From Myxococcus stipitatus (GTDB taxonomy: Bacteria > Myxococcota > Myxococcia > Myxococcales > Myxococcaceae), in assembly GCF_021412625.1 (NCBI RefSeq), contig NZ_JAKCFI010000003.1, positions 1,142,081 through 1,206,080 on the forward strand: DNA of 64,000 nucleotides. The letters are read 5' to 3'. Position numbers and translations under genes: made by a program. Under the pieces are notes generated by a model. It did not search any database and was not told the origin of the DNA. It saw nothing but the letters and a program-made list of their open reading frames with translations. Of the stretch, positions 22,582-30,907 are shown piece after piece (the stretch's first letter is position 1; every line of letters starts with the position of its first letter).

Positions 22582-23123
22582 GCCTGGGCCTGCTGGTGGT
22601 GGGGGCGCCCCGGGGCGCGGCGGCGGACGTGGAGGCGCTCCTGGCGCGGCTGCCCCCGGCGCTCCCCGTCCCGGTGGCGCTGGTGCTGCACCGGGGCCCC
22701 TTCGACGCGCTGGCCGCGCCGCTGGGCCGCGGTTGTCCTTTCCCCGTGGTGGAGCCGGACGACAAGGACGACCTGGTGCCCGGGCGGGTCCACCTGGCTC
22801 CGGCGGGCTACCACCTGCTGGTGGACCGGGGCACCGTCGTGCTGTCGGTGGAGCCTCCCGAACACGGGTGCCGCCCCGCCATCGACGCGCTCCTCGAGTC
22901 CGCGGCGGACAGCTACGGCGCGTCCGCCGCGGGGCTGCTCTTCACCGGACACGAGGACGGCGTGGCGGGCCTGGCCCGGCTCCAGGCCAGGGGCGGCCAG
23001 GTGGCGACCGTGGGCGAGGCGGAGGCGGGGCTGGAGGGCGGGGTGGAGCACCTGGCCCCGGCGGAGGTGGACGCGTGGCTGGGGCGGCTGCTCCACGCGC
23101 CGCGCGGGCGGGTGGTGCCATGA
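22578..23123 (+). CDS. CheB-type methylesterase domain lacking its nucleophile
   Basis: A 181-residue stand-alone CheB catalytic domain without a receiver. In CheB the triad is Ser (GASxGG), His (QHM) and Asp (TGMGxDG). Here His38 (LVLHRGPF) and Asp127 (TGHEDGVAG) are kept, but the Ser position is Pro11 in VVGAPRGAAA, so the esterase nucleophile is missing. Other family signatures are present: LVPGRVHLAPAGYHLLV and CRPAIDALLESAA. It overlaps cheR and the receiver-PAS gene by ATGA at both ends. It is therefore probably a pseudo-enzyme that binds methylated or unmethylated sites, or a deamidase or scaffold that has lost catalysis. The frame is otherwise intact. Confidence 0.85.
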   Translation: MSLGLLVVGAPRGAAADVEALLARLPPALPVPVALVLHRGPFDALAAPLGRGCPFPVVEPDDKDDLVPGRVHLAPAGYHLLVDRGTVVLSVEPPEHGCRPAIDALLESAADSYGASAAGLLFTGHEDGVAGLARLQARGGQVATVGEAEAGLEGGVEHLAPAEVDAWLGRLLHAPRGRVVP

Positions 23124-24214
23124 GCGGCGCGCCCACGCGCGAGCGGCTCCCCGCGGTGACGGTGGAGCCCACCCGCATCCTCCTCGTCGACGACCAGCCG
23201 GAGGGGCTGCTCGCGCTGGAGGCGACGCTGGCCCCGCTGGGGCAGCGGCTCGTCGTCGCGCGCAGCGGCCGGGAGGCGCTGCGCCACCTGCTCACCCAGG
23301 ACTTCGCGGCCATCCTCCTGGACGTCGTCATGCCCGGCATGGACGGCTTCGAGACGGCCGCCCTCATCCGCGAGCGCGAGCGCAGCCGCCACACGCCCAT
23401 CCTGTTCCTCACCGCCCTGTCGCGCGGACAGCTCCCGGAGCTGCGCGCGTACGCGGTGGGCGCGGTGGACTACCTCCTCAAGCCCTACGAGCCGGAGATA
23501 CTGCGCTCCAAGGTGGGCGTCTTCGTGGACCTGCACCGCAAGACGACGCTGGTGCGCAAGCAGGCGGAGGCGCTGCGCCAGACGCAGCAGCGCGAGCACG
23601 AGCACGAACTGGCCGAGGCCGTGCGTCGCGCGGACGAGGAGCGCGCCCGCGTCCGGGAGGAGCTGCTGCGCCGGGAGATGGAGTCGCACCGCAACCAGCA
23701 GCGCTGGCTGGAGGCAGTGCTCGCCGCGCTGCCCACGCCGCTCGCCTTGGTGGAGCCCGGCAGCGGGCGCACGCTGCTGGCCAACCGGGCGGCGCAGGGC
23801 CTGGCCGGAGGATGCCTGGCGTACCGCGAGGCCCAGGGACTCCACGCGGAGGTCGTCGTCCGGGGAGCCGACGGACAGCCGCTGCCCCAGGCCGCCCAGC
23901 CGCTCATGCGGGCCGCCCAGGGCGAGGTGCTCCAGGGGCTCCGGGTCGACTGGGAGCTGGGCGGCCAGCGCGGGAGCGTGCGCGCGTACAGTGCCCTGCT
24001 GCCGAAAATGTACGGACGTCCGGAGACCGTCTTGTTAGCGCTGCTGGATGTGTCCCATCCCGACGCCACCGCTCGCCTCGCCGAGGGCCTGCGTCACCTC
24101 GCGGGCCCCGTCCCCGCGCTGGCGGGAAAGGAACGACCCCCCGCCCTGGAGGGAGACCTGGCGGAGGGCCCTCCCTCGACGGAAGGTGAACACCTCGACA
24201 CAAGAAAAGATTGA
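23120..24214 (+). CDS. Receiver-coiled coil-PAS-like signalling protein
   Basis: A 364-residue protein. Residues 18-140 form a complete receiver domain: ILLVDDQPEG, phosphoacceptor in AAILLDVVMPGMDGFE, switch Thr in LFLTALSRG, Lys in DYLLKPYEPEIL. A charged coiled coil rich in Gln, Glu and Arg spans about residues 145-205. A PAS-like fold follows (LEAVLAALPTPLALVEPGSG and the strand SVRAYSALLP). No kinase or DNA-binding output is seen; the last 50 residues are Pro/Glu-rich. Coupled by ATGA to the CheB-like gene, it is probably the downstream receiver of the HAMP kinase relay, passing signal through the coiled coil. Confidence 0.88.
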   Translation: MSGAPTRERLPAVTVEPTRILLVDDQPEGLLALEATLAPLGQRLVVARSGREALRHLLTQDFAAILLDVVMPGMDGFETAALIRERERSRHTPILFLTALSRGQLPELRAYAVGAVDYLLKPYEPEILRSKVGVFVDLHRKTTLVRKQAEALRQTQQREHEHELAEAVRRADEERARVREELLRREMESHRNQQRWLEAVLAALPTPLALVEPGSGRTLLANRAAQGLAGGCLAYREAQGLHAEVVVRGADGQPLPQAAQPLMRAAQGEVLQGLRVDWELGGQRGSVRAYSALLPKMYGRPETVLLALLDVSHPDATARLAEGLRHLAGPVPALAGKERPPALEGDLAEGPPSTEGEHLDTRKD

Positions 24215-24244
24215 CGCACAAAATATCGTGGGCAAGGTGGGCCT

Positions 24245-24637
24245 GTGAGCGACGCCGGACTTCCCATGCGGGTCCAGCGATTCATCACGACGCACATCGA
24301 TTCCCTGGAGAAGCTGGAGGTGCTTCTCCTGCTCCGTTCCCACGCCGGGAGGGAGTGGACCGCGTCGTCGGTGAGCCTGGAGCTGCGCATCACAGAATCC
24401 TCCGCGGCCGCGCGGCTGGCGGACCTCACCGAGCGCAAGCTGCTGGTGAGCGACGGCGGCGCTCCGCCCGTCTATCGTTTCAGTCCGGCGAGTTCGGAGG
24501 ACGTGCAGGCGGTGACGGAGCTGGCGGCGGTGTACGGGGCCAGGCGGGTGAGCGTCATCTCCTTCATCTTCTCGCGGCCCCTGGACAAGGTCCGGGGGTT
24601 CGCGGAGGCCTTCGTCCTGAAGAAGGACAAGGAGTAG
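24245..24637 (+). CDS. Small winged-helix-like protein
   Basis: A 130-residue protein starting with GTG at 24245, preceded by AAGGTGGG. The middle reads as a winged helix: SLEKLEVLLLLRSHAGREWT, then SSVSLELRITESSAAARLADLTERKLL and a wing in VSDGGAPPVYRFSPAS. The C-terminal part (VSVISFIFSRPLDKVRGFAE) is hydrophobic. It lies 30 bp after the receiver-PAS gene and 4 bp before the first three-TM protein, so it is in the same operon. It may be a small transcription regulator, or a winged-helix domain used for protein contact, as seen in other myxobacterial operons with paired small membrane proteins. Confidence 0.75.
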   Translation: MSDAGLPMRVQRFITTHIDSLEKLEVLLLLRSHAGREWTASSVSLELRITESSAAARLADLTERKLLVSDGGAPPVYRFSPASSEDVQAVTELAAVYGARRVSVISFIFSRPLDKVRGFAEAFVLKKDKE

Positions 24638-24641
24638 GGCC

Positions 24642-24902
24642 ATGGCCGAGGCTGTCTACATCCTCTGTGCGCTGACGAGCGTGGCGTGCGCGGTGCTGCT
24701 GTTGCGCGGGTGGAAGCGCAGCCAGTCCCGGTTGTTGCTCTGGAGTGGTCTGTGCTTCGTGGGCATGGCCGTCAGCAACGTCCTGCTGTTCGTGGACCTG
24801 GTCATCCTGCCGACGACCATCGACCTGTACATGCCCCGGCTGCTGGCCACGCTGGCCAGCGTGGCCGTGTTGCTCTACGGACTCATCTGGGACGCCTCGT
24901 GA
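24642..24902 (+). CDS. Small three-helix membrane protein, DUF5985-like (copy 1)
   Basis: An 86-residue membrane protein with three hydrophobic helices: VYILCALTSVACAVLLLRGW, then LLLWSGLCFVGMAVSNVLLF, then MPRLLATLASVAVLLYGLIW. The positive loop RGWKRSQSRL lies between helices 1 and 2. It resembles the small DUF5985-type family. It starts 4 bp after the winged-helix gene and is followed 12 bp later by a paralogue. The function is unknown; co-occurrence with a winged-helix gene and a kinase operon suggests a membrane sensor or regulatory pair. Confidence 0.78.
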   Translation: MAEAVYILCALTSVACAVLLLRGWKRSQSRLLLWSGLCFVGMAVSNVLLFVDLVILPTTIDLYMPRLLATLASVAVLLYGLIWDAS

Positions 24903-24914
24903 GGTAGCTCGCCC

Positions 24915-25187
24915 ATGCTCAGGTCCATGATCAATGGCGCGGTGGCGATGGGGTGGCTGGCGTGCGCGCTGTTCTTCCTGCGCTTCTGGAAGCAGTCCCG
25001 GGAGCGACTGTTCGCTTTCTTCTCGCTGTCGTTCGTGATGTTGGCGGCCAACTCCGTGGCGGCGGCGCTGATGGATGCGCAGGACGAGCGGCGTTACTAC
25101 CTCTACCTCGCTCGACTCGTCGCCTTCCTCATCATCCTGTACGCCATCTGGGACAAGAACCGCGCGGCTCGCAACGGCGGAGGATGA
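24915..25187 (+). CDS. Small three-helix membrane protein, DUF5985-like (copy 2)
   Basis: A 90-residue paralogue of the preceding gene with the same layout: helix INGAVAMGWLACALFFLRFW, then the basic loop WKQSRERL, helix FFSLSFVMLAANSVAAALM, and helix YLYLARLVAFLIILYAIWD. The pattern W-K-x-S-R-x-R-L between helices 1 and 2 is shared with copy 1, showing a tandem duplication. Its stop overlaps an in-frame ATG (25184) of the PhoX-like gene, though a later GTG is preferred for that gene. Function unknown. Confidence 0.78.
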   Translation: MLRSMINGAVAMGWLACALFFLRFWKQSRERLFAFFSLSFVMLAANSVAAALMDAQDERRYYLYLARLVAFLIILYAIWDKNRAARNGGG

Positions 25188-25249
25188 GGGAGCGGTGGGC
25201 GGTGCGTGGGCGCGGGTCCTGTGGTGCCGGCGTCCGAGGGGGCGTAGCC

Positions 25250-26425
25250 GTGCGTCGTCTGGACCGTCGAGACTTCCTTCGTCTCTCCGCGCTCGCGGGT
25301 GGGACGCTGGCGTTCGGGAGTGCCTTCTGGCGGGCCGCGTACGCGCTGCCGGCCCGACCCGGGAAGGGGCCCTACGGGGCGATGTCGAGCGTGCCGGACG
25401 CGCGGGGCCTGCGCCTTCCGGCGGGCTTCACGTCCCGGCTCATCGCGCGCACGGGCCACGCGGTGACGGGCGCGGGCTACACGTGGCACCCGGCGCCGGA
25501 CGGGGGCGCGTGCTTCGCGCAGCCCGATGGTGGCTGGGTCTACACCTCCAACAGCGAGGTGCCCTCGGGTGGGGGCACGGGCGCGGTGCGCTTCTCCAGC
25601 GCGGGCGAGGTGGTGGACGGCTACCGCGTGTTGAGTGGCACGCGGATGAACTGCGCCGGAGGGGCGACGCCCTGGGGGACGTGGCTGTCGTGCGAGGAGC
25701 GCTCGGGCGGGCGGGTCTGGGAGTGCGACCCGGCGAGTCCCTCGCAGGGCGTGGTGCGCCCGGGGCTGGGGACGTTCGCGCACGAGGCCGTGGCGGTGGA
25801 CCCGGACCGTCGGCGGTTGTACCTGACGGAGGACACGCCGACCGGGCGGCTGTACCGCTTCACGCCCGTGGTGTGGCCCGTGCTGAAGGCCGGCCTGCTG
25901 GAGGCGGCGTGGATGACGGGGGACGCGCTGGCGGGGACCGCGCGGTTGGGGTGGGTGGGCTGTGCCTCCACGAAGCCCGCGTCCCAGCAGCCCAACATCG
26001 CGCCGCGCACGACGGTGTTCGATGGCGCGGAGGGGTGTTGGTACGACGACGGCGTCGTGTACTTCACCACCAAGGGGGACAAGCGCGTCTGGGCCCACAC
26101 GCCGGACACCGGCGCCGTGGAGGTCATCTACGACCATGCCTACTACCCGGGCGCGCCGCTCACCGGCGTGGACAACGTGCTGGTCTCCCGGTCGGGGGAC
26201 CTGTTCGTGGCGGAGGACGGCGGCAACATGGAGGTCTGCCTCATCACCCCGGGGCCCGAGCGGGTGGTGTCCTCGTTCCTGCGCCTGACGGGGCACGCCG
26301 GTTCGGAAATCACGGGGCTGGCCTTCAGCCCGGATGGGCGCCGGCTGTACTTCAGCTCGCAGCGCGGCACGACCAACGCCGACGCGGACGGCTACACCTT
26401 CGAGGTCTCCGGCCCCTTCCGTTGA
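25250..26425 (+). CDS. Tat-exported PhoX-like (DUF839) protein
   Basis: About 391 residues. The N-terminus is a twin-arginine signal, RRLDRRDFLRLSALAGG, followed by a hydrophobic stretch and ALPA, so the folded protein is exported through Tat. The body is a beta-propeller-like DUF839/PhoX domain with family stretches WGTWLSCEERSGG, FAHEAVAVDPDRRRLYLTED, TGRLYRFTP, GVDNVLVSRSGDLFVAEDGG and GLAFSPDGRRLYFSSQRG. PhoX enzymes are calcium-dependent alkaline phosphatases with a Ca-Fe cofactor, but many DUF839 proteins are uncharacterised. The GTG at 25250 (GAGGGGG upstream) gives a standard short Tat n-region; an ATG at 25184 would add 22 residues. Confidence 0.87.
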   Translation: MRRLDRRDFLRLSALAGGTLAFGSAFWRAAYALPARPGKGPYGAMSSVPDARGLRLPAGFTSRLIARTGHAVTGAGYTWHPAPDGGACFAQPDGGWVYTSNSEVPSGGGTGAVRFSSAGEVVDGYRVLSGTRMNCAGGATPWGTWLSCEERSGGRVWECDPASPSQGVVRPGLGTFAHEAVAVDPDRRRLYLTEDTPTGRLYRFTPVVWPVLKAGLLEAAWMTGDALAGTARLGWVGCASTKPASQQPNIAPRTTVFDGAEGCWYDDGVVYFTTKGDKRVWAHTPDTGAVEVIYDHAYYPGAPLTGVDNVLVSRSGDLFVAEDGGNMEVCLITPGPERVVSSFLRLTGHAGSEITGLAFSPDGRRLYFSSQRGTTNADADGYTFEVSGPFR

Positions 26426-26488
26426 CGGTGCCGCGTGGGGGGCGCGGGGTGGCTTGACGCGCTGGAGGGGCTCCTGCACAACGGATGC

Positions 26489-27439
26489 ATGACCTCCTCG
26501 CTCCCTCGCTTCATGCCTCGTCGCGCGCTCGGGCGCACCGGCTTCGTCGCCACGGCGGTGGGGCTCGGCGACATCGCGGACCGTGCGGTGCCGCGGGCCT
26601 CGCTCGTGGACACGCTGCGTCGGGGGCTGGACGCGGGGCTCAACGTCATCGACACCGCGCCCAACTACGAGGAGGGGCTGAGCGAGGAGGTGGTGGGCGA
26701 GGCGCTGCGCGGCCGTCGCGACGGCGTCTTCCTCATCGACAAGGTGGACGAACACGACGCGCCGGTGGCGCCGCAGGTGGAGGGCAGCCTGCGGCGGCTG
26801 GGCCACGAACGGGTGGACCTGTTCGTCTTCCACGCCGTGTCGGAGCCGGACGCGTGGCGGAGGCTGGCCGCGCCCGGCGGGGGCATGGAGCAACTGGGCG
26901 CGTGCGTGCGCGAGGGCAAGGCGCGCTTCCGGGGCATCTCCAGCCACCACCCGGACGTGCTCGTCGCGGCGCTGCGCTCCGGCCTGTGCGACGTGGTGAT
27001 GTTCCCCCTGGGCCCCTTCGTGGACACACGCTACGTGGACGACGTGCTCCCGCTGGCGCGCTCGCTCGGGGTGGGCGTGGTGTCGTTCAAGACGTTCGGC
27101 GCGGGCAAGCTCCTGGGCGACACGGAGGGCTACGGGCGGCCATTGACGGCGCGCCCCCGAGGCAAGGTCGGCTCCGGTGGACACGACGACCGGGGCGCTC
27201 CGGTGTTGCCACATCTTTCCGTGGAGGAATGCGTGCGATACACGCTCACGCTGGACCCGGATGTGATGTTGATGGGAATGAGTCATCCCAACGAACAGGA
27301 CGCGGCGCTCCACGCGGCCAACGCCTGGGCGCCGCTCTCCGACGAGACGCTGGGACACGTGCGTTCGCGCGCGCGTGCCGCCATCGATGGAAAGGGCGCG
27401 GTGTGGTGGAATCCGCCCGCTGTCTCGGATGTCGGCTGA
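26489..27439 (+). CDS. Aldo/keto reductase family protein
   Basis: A 316-residue TIM-barrel oxidoreductase. Family catalytic residues are visible: Asp and Tyr in VIDTAPNYEEGLSEE, Lys in FLIDKVDEHDAP, His in DLFVFHAVSE. NADPH-dependent reduction of a carbonyl compound is expected, but the substrate is unknown. The ATG at 26489 is favoured because family homology starts at MPRRALGRTGFVATAVGLG a few residues later. It lies 63 bp after the PhoX-like gene and may share its transcript. The C-terminal third (SVEECVRYTLTLDPDVMLMG) follows the sub-family that lacks the long cofactor loop. Confidence 0.88.
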   Translation: MTSSLPRFMPRRALGRTGFVATAVGLGDIADRAVPRASLVDTLRRGLDAGLNVIDTAPNYEEGLSEEVVGEALRGRRDGVFLIDKVDEHDAPVAPQVEGSLRRLGHERVDLFVFHAVSEPDAWRRLAAPGGGMEQLGACVREGKARFRGISSHHPDVLVAALRSGLCDVVMFPLGPFVDTRYVDDVLPLARSLGVGVVSFKTFGAGKLLGDTEGYGRPLTARPRGKVGSGGHDDRGAPVLPHLSVEECVRYTLTLDPDVMLMGMSHPNEQDAALHAANAWAPLSDETLGHVRSRARAAIDGKGAVWWNPPAVSDVG

Positions 27440-27591
27440 GACCTCGTGAGCAGTGATTGACCCAGGCACGGGTCTGGCAGCGGACAGTCGCATCGCATGA
27501 AGCGCGGATGGCATTGTCGCGCCGTCCAGGCCAACGTCGTGGCACGGTCTGATATTGCCCGGTGTATCTCCTGCATCACGGATTGCTCCCA

Positions 27592-30024
27592 ATGTCCGCC
27601 GAGACGAACCCAACCCCTGTCTTCCTGCGTGCGAACCCGGGCGGCCCCCCTGGAGTGGACACGACGCCCGAGGAGCGCGTCGAGTCCCCCGCCGAGATGG
27701 GCATGCGCCTGGCGTTCCTCGCGCGGGCGGGGGAGTTGCTGAGCGCGTCCCTCGAGTGGCGCACGGTGCTCCAGCAGCTGGCGGAGCTGGTGGTGCCCAC
27801 GCTGGCGGACTGGTGCGCGGTGGACGTGCTGTCGGACGATGGCCACGTGGAGCGCGTGGCGGCGGCGCACCGGGAGCCGGAGAAGGTGTCGCTCATCCAC
27901 GAGATGTCCCGGTTGCAACCGCCGGACCTGGTGTCCCCGGGGGGCCTCTCCGAGGTGCTGCGCACCGGGCGGCCAGTGGTGATGGCGGAGGTGACGGAGG
28001 ACGTGCTGCCGTCGCTGGTGCGCCGCCCGGAGCAGGTGGAGGTGATGCGCAGGCTGGGCATCCGGTCGGGCCTGGTCATGCCGTTGCAGGGGCGTGGCCG
28101 GGTGCTGGGGGCCGTGTCGCTGGTGCGCTGCGAGGCGGGGACGCGCGTCACGGGGGCCGACATGGAGCTGGCGCGGGAGCTGACCCGCCGCGCGAGCCTC
28201 TCCATGGACAACGCGCTGCTGTACGAAGAGGCGCGCGAGGCGCAGGCGCGCACCGAGCGGCTCCAGGCCGTCACGGCGGCGCTGTCGCGCGCGGCGACCG
28301 CGGAGGAGGTGGCGGACGTCCTGACGAACGAGGGGCTCCGCGCCACGGGGGCGTGTCGGGGCGCGGTGGTGGAGGTGAACGACGAGGGGCGGCTGCACGT
28401 GCTGGGCGCCTTCGGGCACGACGAGGAGGCCGCCCGGAGCTTCGAGGGGCGGCGCGCGGGCGTCTTCCCGGTGCTGCGGCTGGCCATGGCGCGGCGCGAG
28501 GCGCAGTGGTTCTCCTCGCTGGAGGACCTGCTCCCCGTCTCGGGCCTCCCCCGCGCCGCGCTGGAGTCACAGGGGCGGGGGGCGCGCGCCATCCTCCCGC
28601 TGACGACCGAGCGACGTGTCCGCGGCTTCGTGGTGCTGACGTGGAGCGTGGCGCGCGTGTTCCCGGTGGTGGAGCGGCGCTTCCTGGAGGCGCTGGCGCA
28701 GCAGGCTGCGCAGGCGCTGGAGCGCGCGGTGCTGTACGGCACGCTGCGCGAGCGCGGCGAGCGGTTGCACAGCGCGCTCCAGGTGGGCAAGGAGGCCGAG
28801 GAGCGGCTCTTCTTCCTGCTGGAGGCGAGCCGCGCGCTGGCCGAGCACCTGGACGACGTGGAGTGGACGCTGGAGCACGTCGCGCGCGTGGCCGCCAGCA
28901 GCGTGGCGACGCTGTGCCTGGTGGAGCTGGCGGCGGTGGACGGGGCGCTGCGGTGCGTGGCGGCGTCGCACCAGGAGTCGAGCCGCAACGCGGAGGTGCT
29001 CGCCGCGCTGGAGCTCGAGGGCACGCTGCCGTTGTCCCGCGAGTGCTACGAGACGGGCGAGCCCCGCTACCTGCCGGACGTGCGCGTCTCGCTCGAGGGC
29101 TCCCTGGGGATGAGCCCCGGGCACCGGGCGCTCCTGGACATGCTGGGGCCCGGCACGCTGCTGGTGGTGCCGGTGCGCACGCGGGGGCGCACGCTGGGCG
29201 TCATCACCCTGGGGACGTCCTCGCCCCAGCGCCCGCTGGCGATGGCGGACGTGTCGATGATGGAGGAGCTGGCGCGCCGGGTGGCGGTGGCGCTGGAGAA
29301 CGCGTCGCTGTACCGGGACGCGCAGGCGGCGGTGCGGCTGCGCGACGAATTCCTGTCCGTGGCGAGCCACGAGTTGAAGACCCCGCTGACGAGCCTCAAG
29401 CTCCAGCACGGCCTCATCGAGCGGGTGCTGGGGCCGGAGTCCCGGGAGAAGGTGGCGCCGAGGCTGGCCACGGCGGTGCGGCAGGTGCAGCGGCTCACCA
29501 CGCTGGTGGACCACCTGCTCGACGTGAGCCGCGTGTCGCTGGGGCGGCTGGCGCTGGAGCCCACGGAGCTGGACCTGGGGCAGGCGGTGCGCGACGCGGT
29601 GGAGCGCATGGAGGAGGTGTTCACGCTGGCGGGGTGTTCGGTGCGGCTGCACATCTCCACGCCGTTGCAGGGCCGGTGGGACGCGCTGCGGCTGGACCAG
29701 GTGCTGGTGAACCTGCTGACCAACGCGGCCAAGTACGGCGCGGGGCGGCCGGTGCAGGTGGAGGCCGCCGCCGAGTCGGACGACCTGGTGCGGCTGTCGG
29801 TGCGTGACGAGGGCATCGGCATCTCGGAGGAGGACCTGCCGCGTCTGTTCGGCCGCTTCGAGCGCGCGGTGTCGGACCGGCACTACGGCGGCCTGGGGCT
29901 GGGGCTCTACATCAGCCGGCAGATCGTCGAGGCCATGGGCGGGCGCATCGAGGTGGAGAGCCGTCCGGGGCTGGGCTCCATCTTCACCGTGCGCCTGCCA
30001 CGCGGGACGTCCGGGGCGCGCTGA
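27592..30024 (+). CDS. Soluble histidine kinase with three GAF domains
   Basis: An 810-residue cytoplasmic sensor kinase. Three GAF-type domains precede the kinase: about residues 50-220 (LADWCAVDVLSDDG to MPLQGRGRVLGAVSL), 225-390 (with ILPLTTERRVRGFVVLTW) and 400-580 (with VVPVRTRGRTLGVITLG). HisKA contains His593 in SVASHELKTPLTSLK, followed by HATPase_c with NLLTNAAKYG, DEGIGISEEDLP and GGLGLGLYISR. No receiver is attached. The ATG at 27592 (MSAETNPTP) has no good ribosome-binding site; a start 30 bases earlier is possible. It is separated from the aldo/keto reductase by 152 bp and probably has its own promoter. Ligands of the GAF domains are unknown. Confidence 0.92.
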   Translation: MSAETNPTPVFLRANPGGPPGVDTTPEERVESPAEMGMRLAFLARAGELLSASLEWRTVLQQLAELVVPTLADWCAVDVLSDDGHVERVAAAHREPEKVSLIHEMSRLQPPDLVSPGGLSEVLRTGRPVVMAEVTEDVLPSLVRRPEQVEVMRRLGIRSGLVMPLQGRGRVLGAVSLVRCEAGTRVTGADMELARELTRRASLSMDNALLYEEAREAQARTERLQAVTAALSRAATAEEVADVLTNEGLRATGACRGAVVEVNDEGRLHVLGAFGHDEEAARSFEGRRAGVFPVLRLAMARREAQWFSSLEDLLPVSGLPRAALESQGRGARAILPLTTERRVRGFVVLTWSVARVFPVVERRFLEALAQQAAQALERAVLYGTLRERGERLHSALQVGKEAEERLFFLLEASRALAEHLDDVEWTLEHVARVAASSVATLCLVELAAVDGALRCVAASHQESSRNAEVLAALELEGTLPLSRECYETGEPRYLPDVRVSLEGSLGMSPGHRALLDMLGPGTLLVVPVRTRGRTLGVITLGTSSPQRPLAMADVSMMEELARRVAVALENASLYRDAQAAVRLRDEFLSVASHELKTPLTSLKLQHGLIERVLGPESREKVAPRLATAVRQVQRLTTLVDHLLDVSRVSLGRLALEPTELDLGQAVRDAVERMEEVFTLAGCSVRLHISTPLQGRWDALRLDQVLVNLLTNAAKYGAGRPVQVEAAAESDDLVRLSVRDEGIGISEEDLPRLFGRFERAVSDRHYGGLGLGLYISRQIVEAMGGRIEVESRPGLGSIFTVRLPRGTSGAR

Positions 30025-30033
30025 GGCGGGCGT

Positions 30034-30795
30034 TCAGCGGGGCTTGCGCGCCTCGATGAGGAAGCGCGTCGTGGTGGCGACGAAGGGGCCGTCGCGTTGG
30101 ATGCGCTCGTGCAGCTCGCGCAGCCGGGGACGGTGGTGCTCGACGGTGAAGCCGGGGACCATCCAGATGACCTTGCGCAGGAAGTAGATGACGGCGCCGA
30201 CGTCGAGGAACTCCGTGCGCAACGACTCCAGGCGCAGGTCGACGACCTGGAGTCCGGCGGCCTCCGCCTGCGCGCGCGCGTCGTCCGGGTGGCGCTTGCG
30301 GCGGACGGCGTCGGGCTGGGGGCCGAGGAAGTACTCCACCAGCTCGAAGACGCTCGCGGGGCCGACCTGCTGGGAGAAGTAGGTGCCACCCGGCTGGAGC
30401 ACCCGGGCGATGTCGCTCCACCAGGTCGTCACCGGGTGGCGGCTGACGACCAGGTCGAAGGCCTCGTCGGCGAAGGGCAGGGGCGGCTCGTCGGCGTCCG
30501 CGACGACGACGACCCCGCGCGGGTGGAGCCGCTTCGTGGCCCTGGCGATGTTGGGAGGCCACGACTCGGTGGCCACCACCAGGGGTGGCAGCTTCGCGAT
30601 GCCCGCGAGCACCTCGCCGCCTCCCGTCTGGATGTCGAGCGCGGCGGTGGCCCGGGCCATCCGCTCGCCCATGGCGCGCTGATAGCCCCAGGAGGGGCGC
30701 TGCTCGGTGGCGCGGCCCTCGAGCCAGGAGAAGTCCCAGCCCTCCACCGAGACCCCCGCCGCCTCCGCTTCCAGCTCCTCGTAGGTGCGCGACAT
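30034..30795 (-). CDS. SAM-dependent class I methyltransferase
   Basis: A 253-residue methyltransferase, convergent with the GAF kinase (9 bp between stops). The SAM-binding motif I is TAALDIQTGGGEVLAGIAKL, with GTEFLD-like elements replaced by VVVADADEPPLPFADEAFDLVVSRHPVTTWW, then the post-motif LQPGGTYFSQQVGPASVFEL. The family is the UbiE/SmtA-like methyltransferase-11 group. The ATG at 30795 has AGGAGG 6 bases upstream. The substrate is unknown; small-molecule methylation is likely. Confidence 0.88.
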   Translation of the reverse strand: MSRTYEELEAEAAGVSVEGWDFSWLEGRATEQRPSWGYQRAMGERMARATAALDIQTGGGEVLAGIAKLPPLVVATESWPPNIARATKRLHPRGVVVVADADEPPLPFADEAFDLVVSRHPVTTWWSDIARVLQPGGTYFSQQVGPASVFELVEYFLGPQPDAVRRKRHPDDARAQAEAAGLQVVDLRLESLRTEFLDVGAVIYFLRKVIWMVPGFTVEHHRPRLRELHERIQRDGPFVATTTRFLIEARKPR

Positions 30796-30907
30796 GCGCC
30801 ACCTCCTATCGCGAGGCACGCGCGCGGGCCACCGCGAAGCGCCAGCGGTGTCCGGCAGTGGAGGCCCGCGCGACGCGGCTCCGCGCGGCGGGACGCGGCG
30901 TCCGGGC

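Noticed and set aside
27551..27572. Sigma-54-like element TGGCAC...TTGCC upstream of the GAF kinase
   Set aside because: The GG and GC dinucleotides are 16 bp apart instead of 12, so it does not fit a -24/-12 promoter.
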